From: Planococcus sp. CPCC 101016
Lineage (GTDB): Bacteria; Bacillota; Bacilli; Bacillales_A; Planococcaceae
NCBI RefSeq assembly: GCF_007859295.1
Contig: NZ_VOHB01000002.1
Span: forward strand, 2,047,624 to 2,111,623
Direction of reading: 5' to 3'
DNA length: 64,000 nucleotides
Both the position numbers and the translations under genes were made by a program. Positions 54,015 through 62,890 of this stretch are shown in pieces (position 1 is the first letter of the stretch; every line of letters begins with the position of its first letter). A model generated the notes under the pieces. It was not told where the DNA came from and searched no databases. It saw only the letters and a program-made list of their open reading frames with translations.

Positions 54015-54605
54015 ATGACTATACTGCTTCCCATTTTATTAGCTTACCTGCTTGGCTCGATTCCGTCTGCCTTATGGGTCGGGAAACTATTTTACAACAC
54101 GGATATCCGTACACAAGGAAGCGGAAATTTAGGCGCAACTAACACATTCCGGACACTCGGGAAGAAAGCCGGGATTGCCGTCACTTTGCTGGATATTTTA
54201 AAAGGGACTGCGGCTACGCTCATTCCTCTCTACATTGCAACTGACATCCATCCGCTGTTGCTTGGGGTTATTGCGGTCATCGGCCATATCTATCCGGTGT
54301 TTGCAAAATTTAAAGGCGGCAAGGCAGTTGCTACATCAGGCGGCATTCTGCTGGGGTATCAATGGCCGTTGTTCATCATGGCGGTGGCAGTGCTGCTTAT
54401 TGCTTTGAAGATCACCAAAATGGTGTCGTTGTCTTCCATTATCCTGGCAGTCGTATTCATCATCTACACGACTTTTTATGGAATTTATACGGAAGACTAC
54501 CTGTTCATGATTGTCATTTATATTCTTGCTTTGTTCATCATTTTCCGCCACCGGGCCAATATTGCTCGGATTCGTGCAGGTACAGAGCCGAAAATCAACT
54601 GGTAA
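54015..54605 (+). CDS. plsY: Acyl-phosphate:glycerol-3-phosphate acyltransferase
   Basis: A 196-residue membrane enzyme that makes lysophosphatidate from acyl-phosphate in phospholipid synthesis. The PlsY motifs are [39 protein letters not shown] and [20 protein letters not shown]. Five to seven helices are visible. The start at 54015 follows AAAGGAG. Plus strand, followed 22 bases later by yneR. Confidence 0.96.
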   Translation: MTILLPILLAYLLGSIPSALWVGKLFYNTDIRTQGSGNLGATNTFRTLGKKAGIAVTLLDILKGTAATLIPLYIATDIHPLLLGVIAVIGHIYPVFAKFKGGKAVATSGGILLGYQWPLFIMAVAVLLIALKITKMVSLSSIILAVVFIIYTTFYGIYTEDYLFMIVIYILALFIIFRHRANIARIRAGTEPKINW

Positions 54606-54627
54606 TGCCAGTGGAAGGACGTGTGAT

Positions 54628-54918
54628 ATGCAAATCAACATCAGTCAAGACGCACTCAATTGGTTCAAAGAAGAAATGGAGGTGGCCCCTGGAGAAGCAG
54701 TTCGATTCTTTGTCCGCTATGGCGGTTCAAGCAAGCTGCAACCCGGTTTTTCCCTTGGGGTTACCAAAGATCAACCAAATGAAATGGCTGTGAAGATCGA
54801 AGAGGATCAAGTCACTTACTTTATCGAACAGAGCGATGTCTGGTATTTTGATGGGCATAATCTTCAAGTTAGTGTCAACGATGACTTGCACGAGCTTGAT
54901 TATTCATACGAAAAATAA
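54628..54918 (+). CDS. yneR: HesB/IscA-like protein YneR
   Basis: A 96-residue beta-rich protein of the HesB/YadR/YfhF group (INISQDALNWFKEEMEVAPG, RFFVRYGGSSKLQPGFSLGV, VWYFDGHNLQVSVNDDLHEL). It lacks the three cysteines of IscA/SufA, so it is unlikely to be an iron-sulfur carrier. It sits in the conserved yneP-yneQ-yneR-plsY-yneT region. The start at 54628 follows GGAAGGACG. A terminator follows the stop. Confidence 0.88.
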   Translation: MQINISQDALNWFKEEMEVAPGEAVRFFVRYGGSSKLQPGFSLGVTKDQPNEMAVKIEEDQVTYFIEQSDVWYFDGHNLQVSVNDDLHELDYSYEK

Positions 54919-54945
54919 AAAAGCATGAGCTATTCATGCTTTTTT
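54918..54945. terminator. Bidirectional terminator between yneR and yneQ
   Basis: AAAAAGCATGA and TCATGCTTTTT flank a GCTAT loop. It overlaps the ends of the convergent yneR and yneQ genes. Confidence 0.88.
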
Positions 54946-55250
54946 ATTTTGCTTTTTTGCAATTTATTCAGTTGCTCCAAATGTCCTTCTCGCTGCAGAA
55001 TATCCCGCTGGCGATCTCCGAACAAGTCAAAATGAGGGTATTTCCCACGCAAGTCCATCCACTCACGCTGCAAACCATATTGTTTACCCCAGGATTCCAA
55101 CTTGTCCAGATCGCAGCAGCCCACTTTAGTGACGGTGCTGCATCCAGGAAAGCGGTCATCCACCCAGTAATGAGTTAAAAATGAAATATCGCCATTGTCA
55201 ACATCCTGCTTCCAGCGCTCTAATTCATCCCTTTTAATTCCGAACGCCAT
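54930..55250 (-). CDS. yneQ: Conserved protein YneQ
   Basis: A 106-residue protein of a conserved Bacilli family without known activity. It shows AFGIKRDELERWKQDVDNGD, ISFLTHYWVDDRFPGCSTVT and WMDLRGKYPHFDLFGDRQRD, with a short basic tail. The CCDLD segment holds two neighbouring cysteines. The start at 55250 gives the family's normal N-terminus (MAFGIKR). It overlaps the end of yneP by 17 bases, so the two are co-transcribed. Confidence 0.88.
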   Translation of the reverse strand: MAFGIKRDELERWKQDVDNGDISFLTHYWVDDRFPGCSTVTKVGCCDLDKLESWGKQYGLQREWMDLRGKYPHFDLFGDRQRDILQREGHLEQLNKLQKSKIKKHE

Positions 55251-55674
55251 TCGGCACCTGCTTTTTAATTTCTTCATACTTTTCATGCCATTCCGGGAAA
55301 ATCTTTTTGATGGAAACCGGCCGGAATGTGTCCTTTTTAACGACCACATGCTCAGAAATGGCAGTAGCAGCGATCGCACCATTTTCATGAACAATTTCGT
55401 ATCCGTATTTTGTCCGCAAACGCCCGTGCTCTTCCACCCAAGTGCGAACGAAAGCTTTTTGTCCGTAACGAAGAGCCGCCTTGTATTGTATGGAGATGTC
55501 AGTTACGGGTGACAAGTACCCCTCTTTCTCCATGCCTGCATACGTGAATCCGAGATCTTCAATGAGCTTAGTGCGCCCGATTTCAAGCCAAATGATGTAA
55601 TTGGCATGGTAAACGACGCCCATTTGATCGGTTTCAGCGTAACGGATTTCTATTTCTTTTTCACTTATGTACAT
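55234..55674 (-). CDS. yneP: YbgC/YneP-type acyl-CoA thioesterase
   Basis: A 146-residue hotdog-fold thioesterase (4-hydroxybenzoyl-CoA thioesterase family). The catalytic-type aspartate is in RYAETDQMGVVYHANYIIWL, and LIEDLGFTYAGMEKEGYLSP follows. The natural substrate is unknown. The start at 55674 is eight bases after GAGGTG. It lies between aconitase and yneQ, as in B. subtilis. Confidence 0.9.
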   Translation of the reverse strand: MYISEKEIEIRYAETDQMGVVYHANYIIWLEIGRTKLIEDLGFTYAGMEKEGYLSPVTDISIQYKAALRYGQKAFVRTWVEEHGRLRTKYGYEIVHENGAIAATAISEHVVVKKDTFRPVSIKKIFPEWHEKYEEIKKQVPNGVRN

Positions 55675-55698
55675 ATCCATTTCACCTCTTTATCCCGC

Positions 55699-55754
55699 TT
55701 TAACGGGCAGTAAGACTCCCGCTTCTACATGCGGGAGTCTTACTGCCCGTTAAA
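55699..55754. repeat. Perfect 24-bp stem hairpin (possible IS200/IS605-like end)
   Basis: TTTAACGGGCAGTAAGACTC… (55699-55722) and its exact complement (55731-55754) enclose the loop TTCTACAT. The stem is too long and symmetric for an ordinary terminator and has no T-run. It is followed 20 bases later by a second hairpin. Confidence 0.6.
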
Positions 55755-55773
55755 GTCCGATTAGATCAACTAA

Positions 55774-55803
55774 CAATCAGTGGTGATGAAACCCCACTGA
55801 TTG
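55774..55803. repeat. 10-bp stem hairpin next to the 24-bp palindrome
   Basis: CAATCAGTGG and CCACTGATTG flank loop TGATGAAACC. The sequence around it resembles the right-end/omega-RNA hairpin of IS200/IS605-family elements as I remember them. No tnpA or tnpB is present, so this could be a miniature relic or a simple structured RNA. Confidence 0.5.
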
Positions 55804-55851
55804 AAGTTTCTCTTTACCAGTATACAAGAAATTTGTTTTTAGAGGTAAAGG

Positions 55852-55887
55852 AAAAGGCTGCCGGGGAAATTCCCCTGGCAGCCTTTT
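55852..55887 (-). terminator. Terminator after aconitase
   Basis: AAAAGGCTGCCGGGGA and TCCCCTGGCAGCCTTTT (one bulge) form a strong GC-rich stem that ends in TTTTCC on the minus strand. It lies about 170 bases after the acnA stop, beyond a P-family repeat. Confidence 0.85.
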
Positions 55888-55937
55888 TGTTGTTCTATTT
55901 ATACGTTATGAAACTATAACTTTCAGCTGGATACTTA

Positions 55938-56057
55938 TTGTCCAGACTCCAGCGCCCAGATTTTAGGGTCATAAGCCACTCTGGCTGTGCGGCAAAGAAC
56001 GCCACTTCGCCAGTGCGTCTTATGCCCGTCGAATCTACACGGGCGCTTACGCTTTTC
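55938..56057 (-). repeat. P-family repeat, copy 1 (touching the acnA stop)
   Basis: Read on the minus strand it begins GAAAAGCGTAAGCGCCCG and ends GGGCGCTGGAGTCTGGACAA. The ends pair (AGCGCCC with GGGCGCT), and an inner hairpin is formed by GCCCGTGTAGATTCGACGGGC. The repeat starts right after the TAA of acnA. Copies 2-4 lie in the opposite orientation at 63695-64000. Confidence 0.8.
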
Positions 56058-58772
56058 TTATACTTCCAACAATTTGTTACGGAGCACCATTTGCAGGATG
56101 CCTCCGTGGCGGAAGTAATCTACTTCCACTTCGGAATCGAAACGTGCCAATACTTTGAACTCAGTCACTTTGCCGTCTTCAGCAGTTGCTGTAACAGTTA
56201 GGACGTCGCGTGGTTTCACGTCATCAGACAAGTTGACGCTGATGGTTTCGTGTCCAGTCAATCCAAGTGAATCTGCACTTTCGCCGTTGACGAATTGCAA
56301 TGGCAGAACGCCCATCATCACAAGGTTTGAACGGTGAATACGCTCATAGCTTTCAGCAATGACTGTTTTGATGCCTAGAAGGAATGTCCCTTTAGCCGCC
56401 CAGTCACGTGAAGAACCCATGCCGTAATCTTTACCAGTCAAGACCACAAGTCCTGTGCCTTGTTCCTGATACTTCATGGCAGCATCGTAAATTGCCATTG
56501 TTTCGCCTGTTGGCCAGTAAGTTGTGTAACCGCCAGTTGTTCCTGGAGCTACCTGGTTGCGGATACGAATGTTGGCGAAAGTTCCGCGCATCATGACTTC
56601 ATGGTTACCACGGCGAGATCCGTAAGAGTTGAAGTTACGTGGTTCTACACCGTTTTCACGAAGGTAAAGGCCTGCTGGCGTATCTTTGCCGATGGCACCA
56701 GCTGGTGAAATATGGTCCGTCGTGATAGAATCTGCGAATTTCGCAACTACACGAAGACCGGCCAATGGCTGGATCGGAGCCGGCTCTTTTGAAAGACCTT
56801 CAAAGAACGGCGGGTTTTGAATATAAGTTGATGTTGCATCAAACTCATACAATGAATCATCATTTGTTTCAATCGCATTCCATGCTTCGTTCTCGTTGAA
56901 TACATGCTCGTACTCTTTACGGAACAATTCTGGAGTAACTGTGTCTTTAACGACTTTTTTGATTTCTTCAGTTGATGGCCAGATGTCTTTAAAGAATACA
57001 TCTTTGCCTTCTTTGTCTGTGCCGATCGGTTCAACTGCGAAGTCGATATCCACTGTTCCAGCAAGTGCATAAGCAACAACCAGCATTGGAGAAGCCAAGT
57101 AGTTTGCTTTTACAAGCGGGTGGATGCGTCCTTCAAAGTTACGGTTACCTGACAATACAGAGGAAACCAGCAAATCGTTGTCCAAAATAGCTTCTTCGAT
57201 TTCAGGAAGCAATGGACCCGAGTTACCGATACATGTTGTACAGCCGTAGCCGACCAAGTTAAAGCCGATTTGGTTCATGTAGTCCAACAAGCCGGAATCA
57301 TTCAAGTAGCCTGTAACAACTTTTGAACCTGGAGCCAATGAAGTTTTCACGTAAGCAGGTGGAGTCAATCCTTTTTCAACTGCTTTTTTCGCTACTAGTC
57401 CAGCACCCAGCATTACGTATGGGTTAGAAGTGTTAGTACAAGATGTAATGGCTGCAATCGCCAATGCACCAGTCTTCATTTCAGCAGTTTTGCCGTTTTT
57501 GAAGTTGACTGTTGCCGTTTTCGCGATTTCAGCTGCATCAAGTGCAAAACCGTGCGGTCCTTCTTCGCCAGTTACAGCTTTGTTGAACTCAGGCTTCATT
57601 TGAGACAAAGGAATCAAATCCTGTGGACGTTTTGGTCCTGCAAGGTTTGGCTCAATCTCAGATAGATCGATTTCCACAAGGTCCGTGTAGATCGGATCTT
57701 CGTTTTCAACAGTGAAGAACATATCGTTCTCCTGCAAGTACTTTTTAGTGACAGCGATTTGTTCTGCATCACGTGCAGTCAAACGCATGTAGTCAAGCGC
57801 TTCATCGTCAACCGGGAAAAATCCGCAAGTAGCGCCGTATTCAGGAGCCATGTTGGCAATCGTTGCACGGTCAGCAAGCGGCAATGTTGTAACACCAGGT
57901 CCGAAGAACTCGACGAATTTACCAACTACGCCTTTTTTACGCAAAGTTTGAGTGACTTTCAACGCCAAATCGGTCGCAGTAGCGCCGTTTGGAAGTTCGC
58001 CAGTCATTTTAACGCCGATAACTTCCGGAATTGGGAAGTAAGAAGGCTGTCCGAGCATACCAGCTTCAGCCTCAATACCGCCGACGCCCCATCCAAGAAC
58101 TCCGATTCCGTTGATCATTGTCGTGTGTGAATCTGTTCCGACCAATGTATCAGGGAATGTTTCGAATGTGCCGTCAGCATTTTCGACTGCATGGACAACG
58201 TTAGCCAAGTACTCAAGGTTTACTTGGTGAACGATACCCGTTGCAGGTGGAACCGCGCGGTAGTTGTCATAAGCTTTTTGAGCCCAGCTAAGGAACTGGT
58301 AACGCTCAGCGTTGCGGTCAAATTCCAATTCCATGTTGATGCGAAGTGCATCTTCTGTGCCGTAGTTATCAACCTGTACCGAGTGGTCAATGACTAGATC
58401 GACTGGAATTTCAGGGTTGATTTTGTTTGGATCTCCACCCATTTCAGCCATTGCTGAACGAAGTGCAGCCAAATCTACGACTACTGGTACGCCGGTGAAA
58501 TCCTGAAGGATGACGCGTGATGGCTTGAACGGAACTTCCGCTTCTTTGTTGGCATCTTTGCCCCATTTTGCTAATTCTTCAACGTGCTCGTCTTTGATCA
58601 CATATCCGTCGTGCTGACGCAATACGGATTCCAATAGAACTTTTACTGAATAAGGAAGGCGTGATACTTTAGCGATCCCTGCTTCTTCTAATGCAGCTAA
58701 ACGATAATAGTTATACGTTTTGCCATTTAGCTCAAAAGAAGTGCGGCTGTTATGCAAACTGCTCTTTGCCAT
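56058..58772 (-). CDS. acnA: Aconitate hydratase
   Basis: A 904-residue aconitase A (CitB-type), converting citrate to isocitrate in the TCA cycle with a 4Fe-4S cluster. Cluster cysteines are in [10 protein letters not shown] (about 441) and [11 protein letters not shown] (about 507 and 510). Other landmarks are [20 protein letters not shown] and [16 protein letters not shown]. The family also binds iron-responsive RNA in the apo form. The start at 58772 follows AAAGGAGG; the frame upstream is not coding. It heads the region shared with B. subtilis citB-yneP-yneQ. Confidence 0.97.
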   Translation of the reverse strand: MAKSSLHNSRTSFELNGKTYNYYRLAALEEAGIAKVSRLPYSVKVLLESVLRQHDGYVIKDEHVEELAKWGKDANKEAEVPFKPSRVILQDFTGVPVVVDLAALRSAMAEMGGDPNKINPEIPVDLVIDHSVQVDNYGTEDALRINMELEFDRNAERYQFLSWAQKAYDNYRAVPPATGIVHQVNLEYLANVVHAVENADGTFETFPDTLVGTDSHTTMINGIGVLGWGVGGIEAEAGMLGQPSYFPIPEVIGVKMTGELPNGATATDLALKVTQTLRKKGVVGKFVEFFGPGVTTLPLADRATIANMAPEYGATCGFFPVDDEALDYMRLTARDAEQIAVTKKYLQENDMFFTVENEDPIYTDLVEIDLSEIEPNLAGPKRPQDLIPLSQMKPEFNKAVTGEEGPHGFALDAAEIAKTATVNFKNGKTAEMKTGALAIAAITSCTNTSNPYVMLGAGLVAKKAVEKGLTPPAYVKTSLAPGSKVVTGYLNDSGLLDYMNQIGFNLVGYGCTTCIGNSGPLLPEIEEAILDNDLLVSSVLSGNRNFEGRIHPLVKANYLASPMLVVAYALAGTVDIDFAVEPIGTDKEGKDVFFKDIWPSTEEIKKVVKDTVTPELFRKEYEHVFNENEAWNAIETNDDSLYEFDATSTYIQNPPFFEGLSKEPAPIQPLAGLRVVAKFADSITTDHISPAGAIGKDTPAGLYLRENGVEPRNFNSYGSRRGNHEVMMRGTFANIRIRNQVAPGTTGGYTTYWPTGETMAIYDAAMKYQEQGTGLVVLTGKDYGMGSSRDWAAKGTFLLGIKTVIAESYERIHRSNLVMMGVLPLQFVNGESADSLGLTGHETISVNLSDDVKPRDVLTVTATAEDGKVTEFKVLARFDSEVEVDYFRHGGILQMVLRNKLLEV

Positions 58773-58913
58773 GTGTGTGTTCCTCCTTTGAATCTTCTGA
58801 AAAGGCCCGTGACAGCGCTTTTCTCCTCTTCTATCATACCGAAAGTGGGAGCATAAGTAAATTACATTAAAATTATACAATGTGATAAGTTTTTCGAATC
58901 ACTATACAATGAA

Positions 58914-59405
58914 TCAATTGAGTTTGCTTAATGTCTTTTCCAACTGTTTGAAATGACGCTTTTCATGCAAGCCAACAAACGGGAACCATTGACTCAAAGG
59001 TACTTTTCCAAACACCGGATGGTCCATCGATTTTTGTTTAAGTTGCTCCTTCGTTGCACTACCATAAACTTCATAAAGGAAGTTATGTGAAGCGTTCAGA
59101 CGCTCTTTCATTTCTTCTAGTGTAACAAACTCTTCAGTCGGAACCACATGCTTCGGTGCTTTTACTTTAAACGAACGGCTGACAGTCAGCGCTATCGGTT
59201 TTTTTACAGCTTTTATACTCGTGTCTTTTGCCAATTCATGTGAAACACCTTTGGCAACAGTATTTTCCATCAACTGAAGATGATCCAGGATCTGAATAGG
59301 TGACCACTCTTCCAGTGATGGTTTTTTGTTTAATTTTTCATCAGTCATCCCCTCCACTGCTTGAAGAATCTGGTTTCTGATTTTTGCATTGTCTTCTTTG
59401 AACAT
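58914..59405 (-). CDS. DinB-family protein (163 aa)
   Basis: A four-helix DinB/YfiT-like protein. It has EWSPIQILDHLQLMENTVAK near 40, with the metal-binding histidine of the family, and a second histidine pair in GLHEKRHFKQLEKTL near the end. DinB proteins act as metal-dependent thiol S-transferases (for example with bacillithiol) or have unknown roles. The start at 59405 follows AAGGTGG; upstream in-frame ATGs lack a site. Confidence 0.88.
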   Translation of the reverse strand: MFKEDNAKIRNQILQAVEGMTDEKLNKKPSLEEWSPIQILDHLQLMENTVAKGVSHELAKDTSIKAVKKPIALTVSRSFKVKAPKHVVPTEEFVTLEEMKERLNASHNFLYEVYGSATKEQLKQKSMDHPVFGKVPLSQWFPFVGLHEKRHFKQLEKTLSKLN

Positions 59406-59614
59406 GCTGGAATCCACCTTCATTTCATCTAATTGCCTATCCTTATTAACATACCCTAATCTGCATGAATTATATACATACGGCATTATGTGTTTTTCAT
59501 TTCGCTTATACTTCTTGAAATGGAACTTTACAGTTGTTGCCTATAAGGGAAAATACGTTCTGTTTGTCTGAATTAATGGTATAATTAAAGGAAATTCCTT
59601 AGAAGAGGTGATGT

Positions 59615-60478
59615 ATGATGCCTTATGGTTACGAGAAATTCCGGCTGGACAATGGCATTAGCCCGAACACAGTTGTCCATGAAGTCCAATTGATCCGTTC
59701 GCTTTTCGCTTTTCTTAGGCATACGTATAAAAAACCGGTGGAACCGCATGAAATCCGCCCTTCAGACATACAGCAATTTTTACAGGATCAGCACGCCTCC
59801 GGTATTAAAGACAGCACGCTGAACCGCAAACTGATCTATATAAGAAGATGGTTCGATTATATGTGGCAGATTGGACGCATTCCGAATGATTTTATGCCCA
59901 AGTTCAAATTTAGCGAAAAGCTTGATCTGACGCCTTCCGATATTTATTTAAATTACGAAGATTTGCTGAAAAAGAAAGATGCGGTGCTCGAAGCTGACCA
60001 TTTGTCTTTGAATGCCAAGATTCTTTACATTTTCTATTTGCGCGGCCTTCGACTGCGGGACATGGTAGCAGTTGATGTGGATAATTTTGATGACCGCGAT
60101 GGAAAATTGATTTTAGCAGTTGAGAAGAAAGATGGCTATCAATGCCGTTTGGAATTTACGGATAAAGAAATTCCCATTATGCTTGATGGAATCGAACGCG
60201 CCGTATTTCGCGGTACGCCATATTTGCTATCATCTAAAGTGAAAAACGAATACACGATGTTCCAGATGGGATCTCTGTCTGATTACACTGAAGCACTTTC
60301 CTCTTTTGTCGGCATGCCGATGCGGTCAGGGGATATCCGCTTTGCCTATGTCCATTACTTGTATTCGGTTGAACACAAGAATTTGGAGGAAATTCAGGAA
60401 ATTTTGGGTGTGTCTCTCGACTCAGCTTCCAGGATCCTTAAGGATTCACTTGTCCGTTTAAAAAGAGGCACACATTAA
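59615..60478 (+). CDS. Tyrosine-recombinase-like protein lacking catalytic residues
   Basis: A 287-residue protein with an N-terminal SAM-like DNA-binding domain (residues 10-90; QLIRSLFAFLRHTYKKPVEP) and a C-terminal domain with the outline of a phage integrase. The first catalytic arginine is present (GLRLRDM, R146) and a second arginine is at SGDIRFAY (R242). But the box II histidine is Gly (239), the LGHS-type histidine is Val (266), and no tyrosine stands near 275. Active Xer/integrase chemistry is therefore unlikely. It may have become a DNA-binding protein. A strong terminator follows and nothing phage-like surrounds it. The ribosome binding site is AGAAGAGGTG. Confidence 0.82.
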   Translation: MMPYGYEKFRLDNGISPNTVVHEVQLIRSLFAFLRHTYKKPVEPHEIRPSDIQQFLQDQHASGIKDSTLNRKLIYIRRWFDYMWQIGRIPNDFMPKFKFSEKLDLTPSDIYLNYEDLLKKKDAVLEADHLSLNAKILYIFYLRGLRLRDMVAVDVDNFDDRDGKLILAVEKKDGYQCRLEFTDKEIPIMLDGIERAVFRGTPYLLSSKVKNEYTMFQMGSLSDYTEALSSFVGMPMRSGDIRFAYVHYLYSVEHKNLEEIQEILGVSLDSASRILKDSLVRLKRGTH

Positions 60479-60515
60479 AACAGCCCATCCCATAATATTG
60501 GGGTGGGCTGTTTTT
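60478..60515 (+). terminator. Terminator after the recombinase-like gene
   Basis: CAGCCCATCCC and GGGGTGGGCTG pair, followed by TTTTTGTG. It lies directly after the stop. Confidence 0.9.
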
Positions 60516-60525
60516 GTGTTTCCGG

Positions 60526-60633
60526 TCATAAGAAAAATCCGAAATCCAAAGCAAAATTAAAAATGAGCAATGTGTGAATCACTACAAAAACCATTGCTTG
60601 TTTATCAAGCTTTTCGACATTTTCATATTGCAT
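60526..60633 (-). CDS. Small membrane protein (35 aa)
   Basis: An ATG at 60633 behind AGGGGTGG opens 35 codons: a charged N-terminus (QYENVEKLDKQA) and one hydrophobic helix (MVFVVIHTLLIFNFALDFGF). The strong start signal and clean helix suggest a real small membrane protein, although its family is unknown. It is too short to appear in usual gene lists. Confidence 0.6.
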   Translation of the reverse strand: MQYENVEKLDKQAMVFVVIHTLLIFNFALDFGFFL

Positions 60634-60758
60634 CAGGACCACCCCTTCTTTATTAATAGTCTGATTATACTGAAAAATAAGACCTATAGCAAGCGTCGTT
60701 TCTTTAGATAGTTTTTCATTTTACGTTATAATCAAGAAAACAGATGGGAGTGAATTTT

Positions 60759-61301
60759 ATGAAAAAAGCATTACTGGTCGTGGACTACACAGTGGATTTT
60801 GTAGCGGACGATGGCGCTCTGACATGCGGCAAGCCTGGACAGGCCATTGAAGAAACAATTTGCAGACTGACGGAGGATTTTTTAACTGAGAAAGAGTTAG
60901 TGGTAATGCCCGTTGATTTGCACGAGAAAAACAATGCCTTCCATCCGGAAGCCAAGCTTTTTCCTCCACATAATATAAGAGGGACGGCTGGAAGAGAACT
61001 TTACGGCCGCCTAGCAGAAGTTTATAAAGCGAATGCCGACCACATCATTTGGATGGATAAAACAAGATACAGTGCGTTTGCCGGCACTAACCTAGACCTG
61101 CTGTTGAGTGAGCGCAATATTAAGGAACTGCACATTGTTGGAGTCTGCACGGACATATGTGTGCTGCATACAGCGGTTGATGCTTATAACAAAGGATACA
61201 AAATTTTCATCCATAAAAATGGAGTCGCCAGCTTCAATCAAGCAGGTCATGACTGGGCTTTGCAGCACTTCACCACAACCTTAGGAGCACAAGTTTTATA
61301 A
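60759..61301 (+). CDS. pncA: Nicotinamidase (isochorismatase-like cysteine hydrolase)
   Basis: A 180-residue cysteine hydrolase. The catalytic triad is D9 (VVDYTVDF), K101 (MDKTRYSAF) and C134 (GVCTDICVLHTAVDAYNKG), and the metal site includes D53 and H55 (PVDLHEKN) and H71. It closely resembles YueJ/PncA of B. subtilis, which turns nicotinamide into nicotinate in NAD salvage. The start at 60759 follows GGGAGTG. Confidence 0.92.
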   Translation: MKKALLVVDYTVDFVADDGALTCGKPGQAIEETICRLTEDFLTEKELVVMPVDLHEKNNAFHPEAKLFPPHNIRGTAGRELYGRLAEVYKANADHIIWMDKTRYSAFAGTNLDLLLSERNIKELHIVGVCTDICVLHTAVDAYNKGYKIFIHKNGVASFNQAGHDWALQHFTTTLGAQVL

Positions 61302-61391
61302 CTTTTTTATTCTTTTATGTTTCAAATGTCCTGATTCTGGTTATACCTAGAGTGTAGCAATTATACATTACTCTAAAAGGAGCTGGAAAAA

Positions 61392-61652
61392 ATGGGTTTT
61401 ATTTTATACTTGATTATGGGCGGTATCATCGGTTGGATCGCTGGAATGATTCTTGGTAAAGATGTTCCTGGCGGCATTATTGGTAACATCATCGCAGGTA
61501 TCGTAGGTGCTTGGTTAGGTGGATTGATTCTTGGAGATTTAGGTCCAGTTATTTGGGGCGTAGCAATCATCCCAGCATTAATCGGTGCTTTGATCTTTGT
61601 ATTCGTTCTTAGCCTGATTATGGGATCTATGAGAAAAGGCCGTAGAGCCTAA
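61392..61652 (+). CDS. GlsB/YeaQ/YmgE-family membrane protein (86 aa)
   Basis: Three glycine-rich helices (MGFILYLIMGGIIGWIAGMI, GGIIGNIIAGIVGAWLGGLI and a C-terminal helix) with a conserved GKDVPGG loop are typical of this stress-associated family. The C-terminus is basic (MRKGRRA). The role is unclear, though expression is often stress-induced. The ribosome binding site is AAAGGAG and a perfect terminator follows. Confidence 0.93.
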   Translation: MGFILYLIMGGIIGWIAGMILGKDVPGGIIGNIIAGIVGAWLGGLILGDLGPVIWGVAIIPALIGALIFVFVLSLIMGSMRKGRRA

Positions 61653-61653
61653 T

Positions 61654-61689
61654 AAAAAAAGAGTGGACCATGGTCCACTCTTTTTTTTT
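61654..61689. terminator. Bidirectional terminator between the YeaQ-like and transglycosylase genes
   Basis: AGAGTGGACC and GGTCCACTCT with flanking A and T runs make a textbook terminator for both convergent genes. Confidence 0.95.
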
Positions 61690-61693
61690 GCGG

Positions 61694-62332
61694 TTAATTA
61701 TATTTTTCTTCATAGAGATTATAATAATGAAGAACATCCGCTACATATTTATCGCTATGGTTGTATTGAAATATGGCGCGTTCAAGATCCCCTTCAGCTG
61801 CTCCGTTTTGTGATAAATAATTCGCCGCACTGTACAGAGCGTCTGTTAAATTATAAGGGTCTGCGATGCCGTCCCCATTCCCATCGACACCGTATCCGCC
61901 ATAATAGGCAATTACGTCCAGATTGGTCTTGTCTTCTTCACTAATTTCACCTTGGCCTTGACCCGAACAGGTTGGATGGCTCCACCCAACGAACGTACAA
62001 GGCATAAACTGAAGATGCCCTTCGGCCCCTACCGGTGACAGCAAAGGGTCCATCGTCGAGAATCTGGTTTCAATACGGTGGTGTGCAGCAAGCAAGGTCC
62101 ACGGAATATTGTAATCTTCTGCTGCTTCTTTATAAAGCGGAATGTTCTCTTCCGGTACCTCCATTTCTATGATGCGGTTGGGCGCTTCCTTAAGTGTATC
62201 CATCACGGGTACCGAATTGAACAGCATAAAAAGAAGCATGCCGAGTGTCGCAGCAACGATGGCTGCGGGCACTAAAAGAATCAGGCAGCCTATTTGACGC
62301 TTGTATTTTTTGGGCAACTTCTTTTTTTTCAT
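61694..62332 (-). CDS. Membrane-anchored lytic transglycosylase (SLT-like)
   Basis: A 212-residue protein with a basic N-terminus, one transmembrane helix (about 13-38), and a transglycosylase-like domain (about 65-205). Features include WTLLAAHHRIETRFSTMDPL with a catalytic-type glutamate, SPVGAEGHLQFMPCTFVGWS and DPYNLTDALYSAANYLSQNG. It cleaves peptidoglycan glycan strands with anhydro-sugar formation. The two cysteines (CTFVGWSHPTC) may form a disulfide. The start is an ATG with a weak site. Confidence 0.88.
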   Translation of the reverse strand: MKKKKLPKKYKRQIGCLILLVPAAIVAATLGMLLFMLFNSVPVMDTLKEAPNRIIEMEVPEENIPLYKEAAEDYNIPWTLLAAHHRIETRFSTMDPLLSPVGAEGHLQFMPCTFVGWSHPTCSGQGQGEISEEDKTNLDVIAYYGGYGVDGNGDGIADPYNLTDALYSAANYLSQNGAAEGDLERAIFQYNHSDKYVADVLHYYNLYEEKYN

Positions 62333-62489
62333 TTTTCCACACCTAATCTGTCATTTGTTTCAGTGTAGCATATCTTCCGCGGTATTGCCGTTTCCTCCTG
62401 GACAGGTTGCTTCTTGAGATTTCGTATACGGCTATTTTTTTTTGACTATTGCTGATAAAATTAACAAATAAAAGTAGGAGGTGAATTTT

Positions 62490-62879
62490 ATGTGGGAAGA
62501 TTTCAAGAAATTCGCCTTGAAAGGAAATGTTCTTGATCTGGCTGTTGCGGTCGTGATTGGTGCTGCTTTCGGAAAAGTGGTCACTTCTTTAGTAGAAGAC
62601 ATCATTATGCCAGTGGTTGGAATATTGGTTGGTGGAATCAGTGTTGAAAATTGGAGTTATACAGTCAATGATGTAGTACTGAATTACGGATTATTTATAC
62701 AATCAATTATCGATTTTTTCATCATTGCTTTCTCCATTTTCATGGTTATCCGCATATTCACTACGCTGAAACGAAAAAAAGATATGCCTGCTGAAGAGGA
62801 ACCGGAAGTTCTGGACAAAACACAGGAAATCCTCGTCGAAATCAGAGATCTTTTAAACAAAGAAAAAACCGGTCAGTGA
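62490..62879 (+). CDS. mscL: Large-conductance mechanosensitive channel MscL
   Basis: A 129-residue channel subunit that opens under membrane tension during osmotic downshock. It has the N-terminal amphipathic helix FKKFALKGNVLDLAVAVVIG, TM1 AAFGKVVTSLVEDIIMPVVG, TM2 YGLFIQSIIDFFIIAFSIFM and a charged C-terminal bundle helix. The start at 62490 follows AGGAGGTG. It is convergent with the SCO1 gene and shares its terminator. Confidence 0.97.
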   Translation: MWEDFKKFALKGNVLDLAVAVVIGAAFGKVVTSLVEDIIMPVVGILVGGISVENWSYTVNDVVLNYGLFIQSIIDFFIIAFSIFMVIRIFTTLKRKKDMPAEEEPEVLDKTQEILVEIRDLLNKEKTGQ

Positions 62880-62890
62880 CCGGTTTTTTT
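62863..62890. terminator. Bidirectional terminator between mscL and sco1
   Basis: AACCGGTCA and TGACCGGTT with A and T runs on either side. It overlaps both gene ends. Confidence 0.92.

Noticed and set aside
59615..60478. Prophage or integrative element marked by the integrase-like gene
   Set aside because: No phage genes, attachment repeats or tRNA flank it, and catalytic residues are missing.
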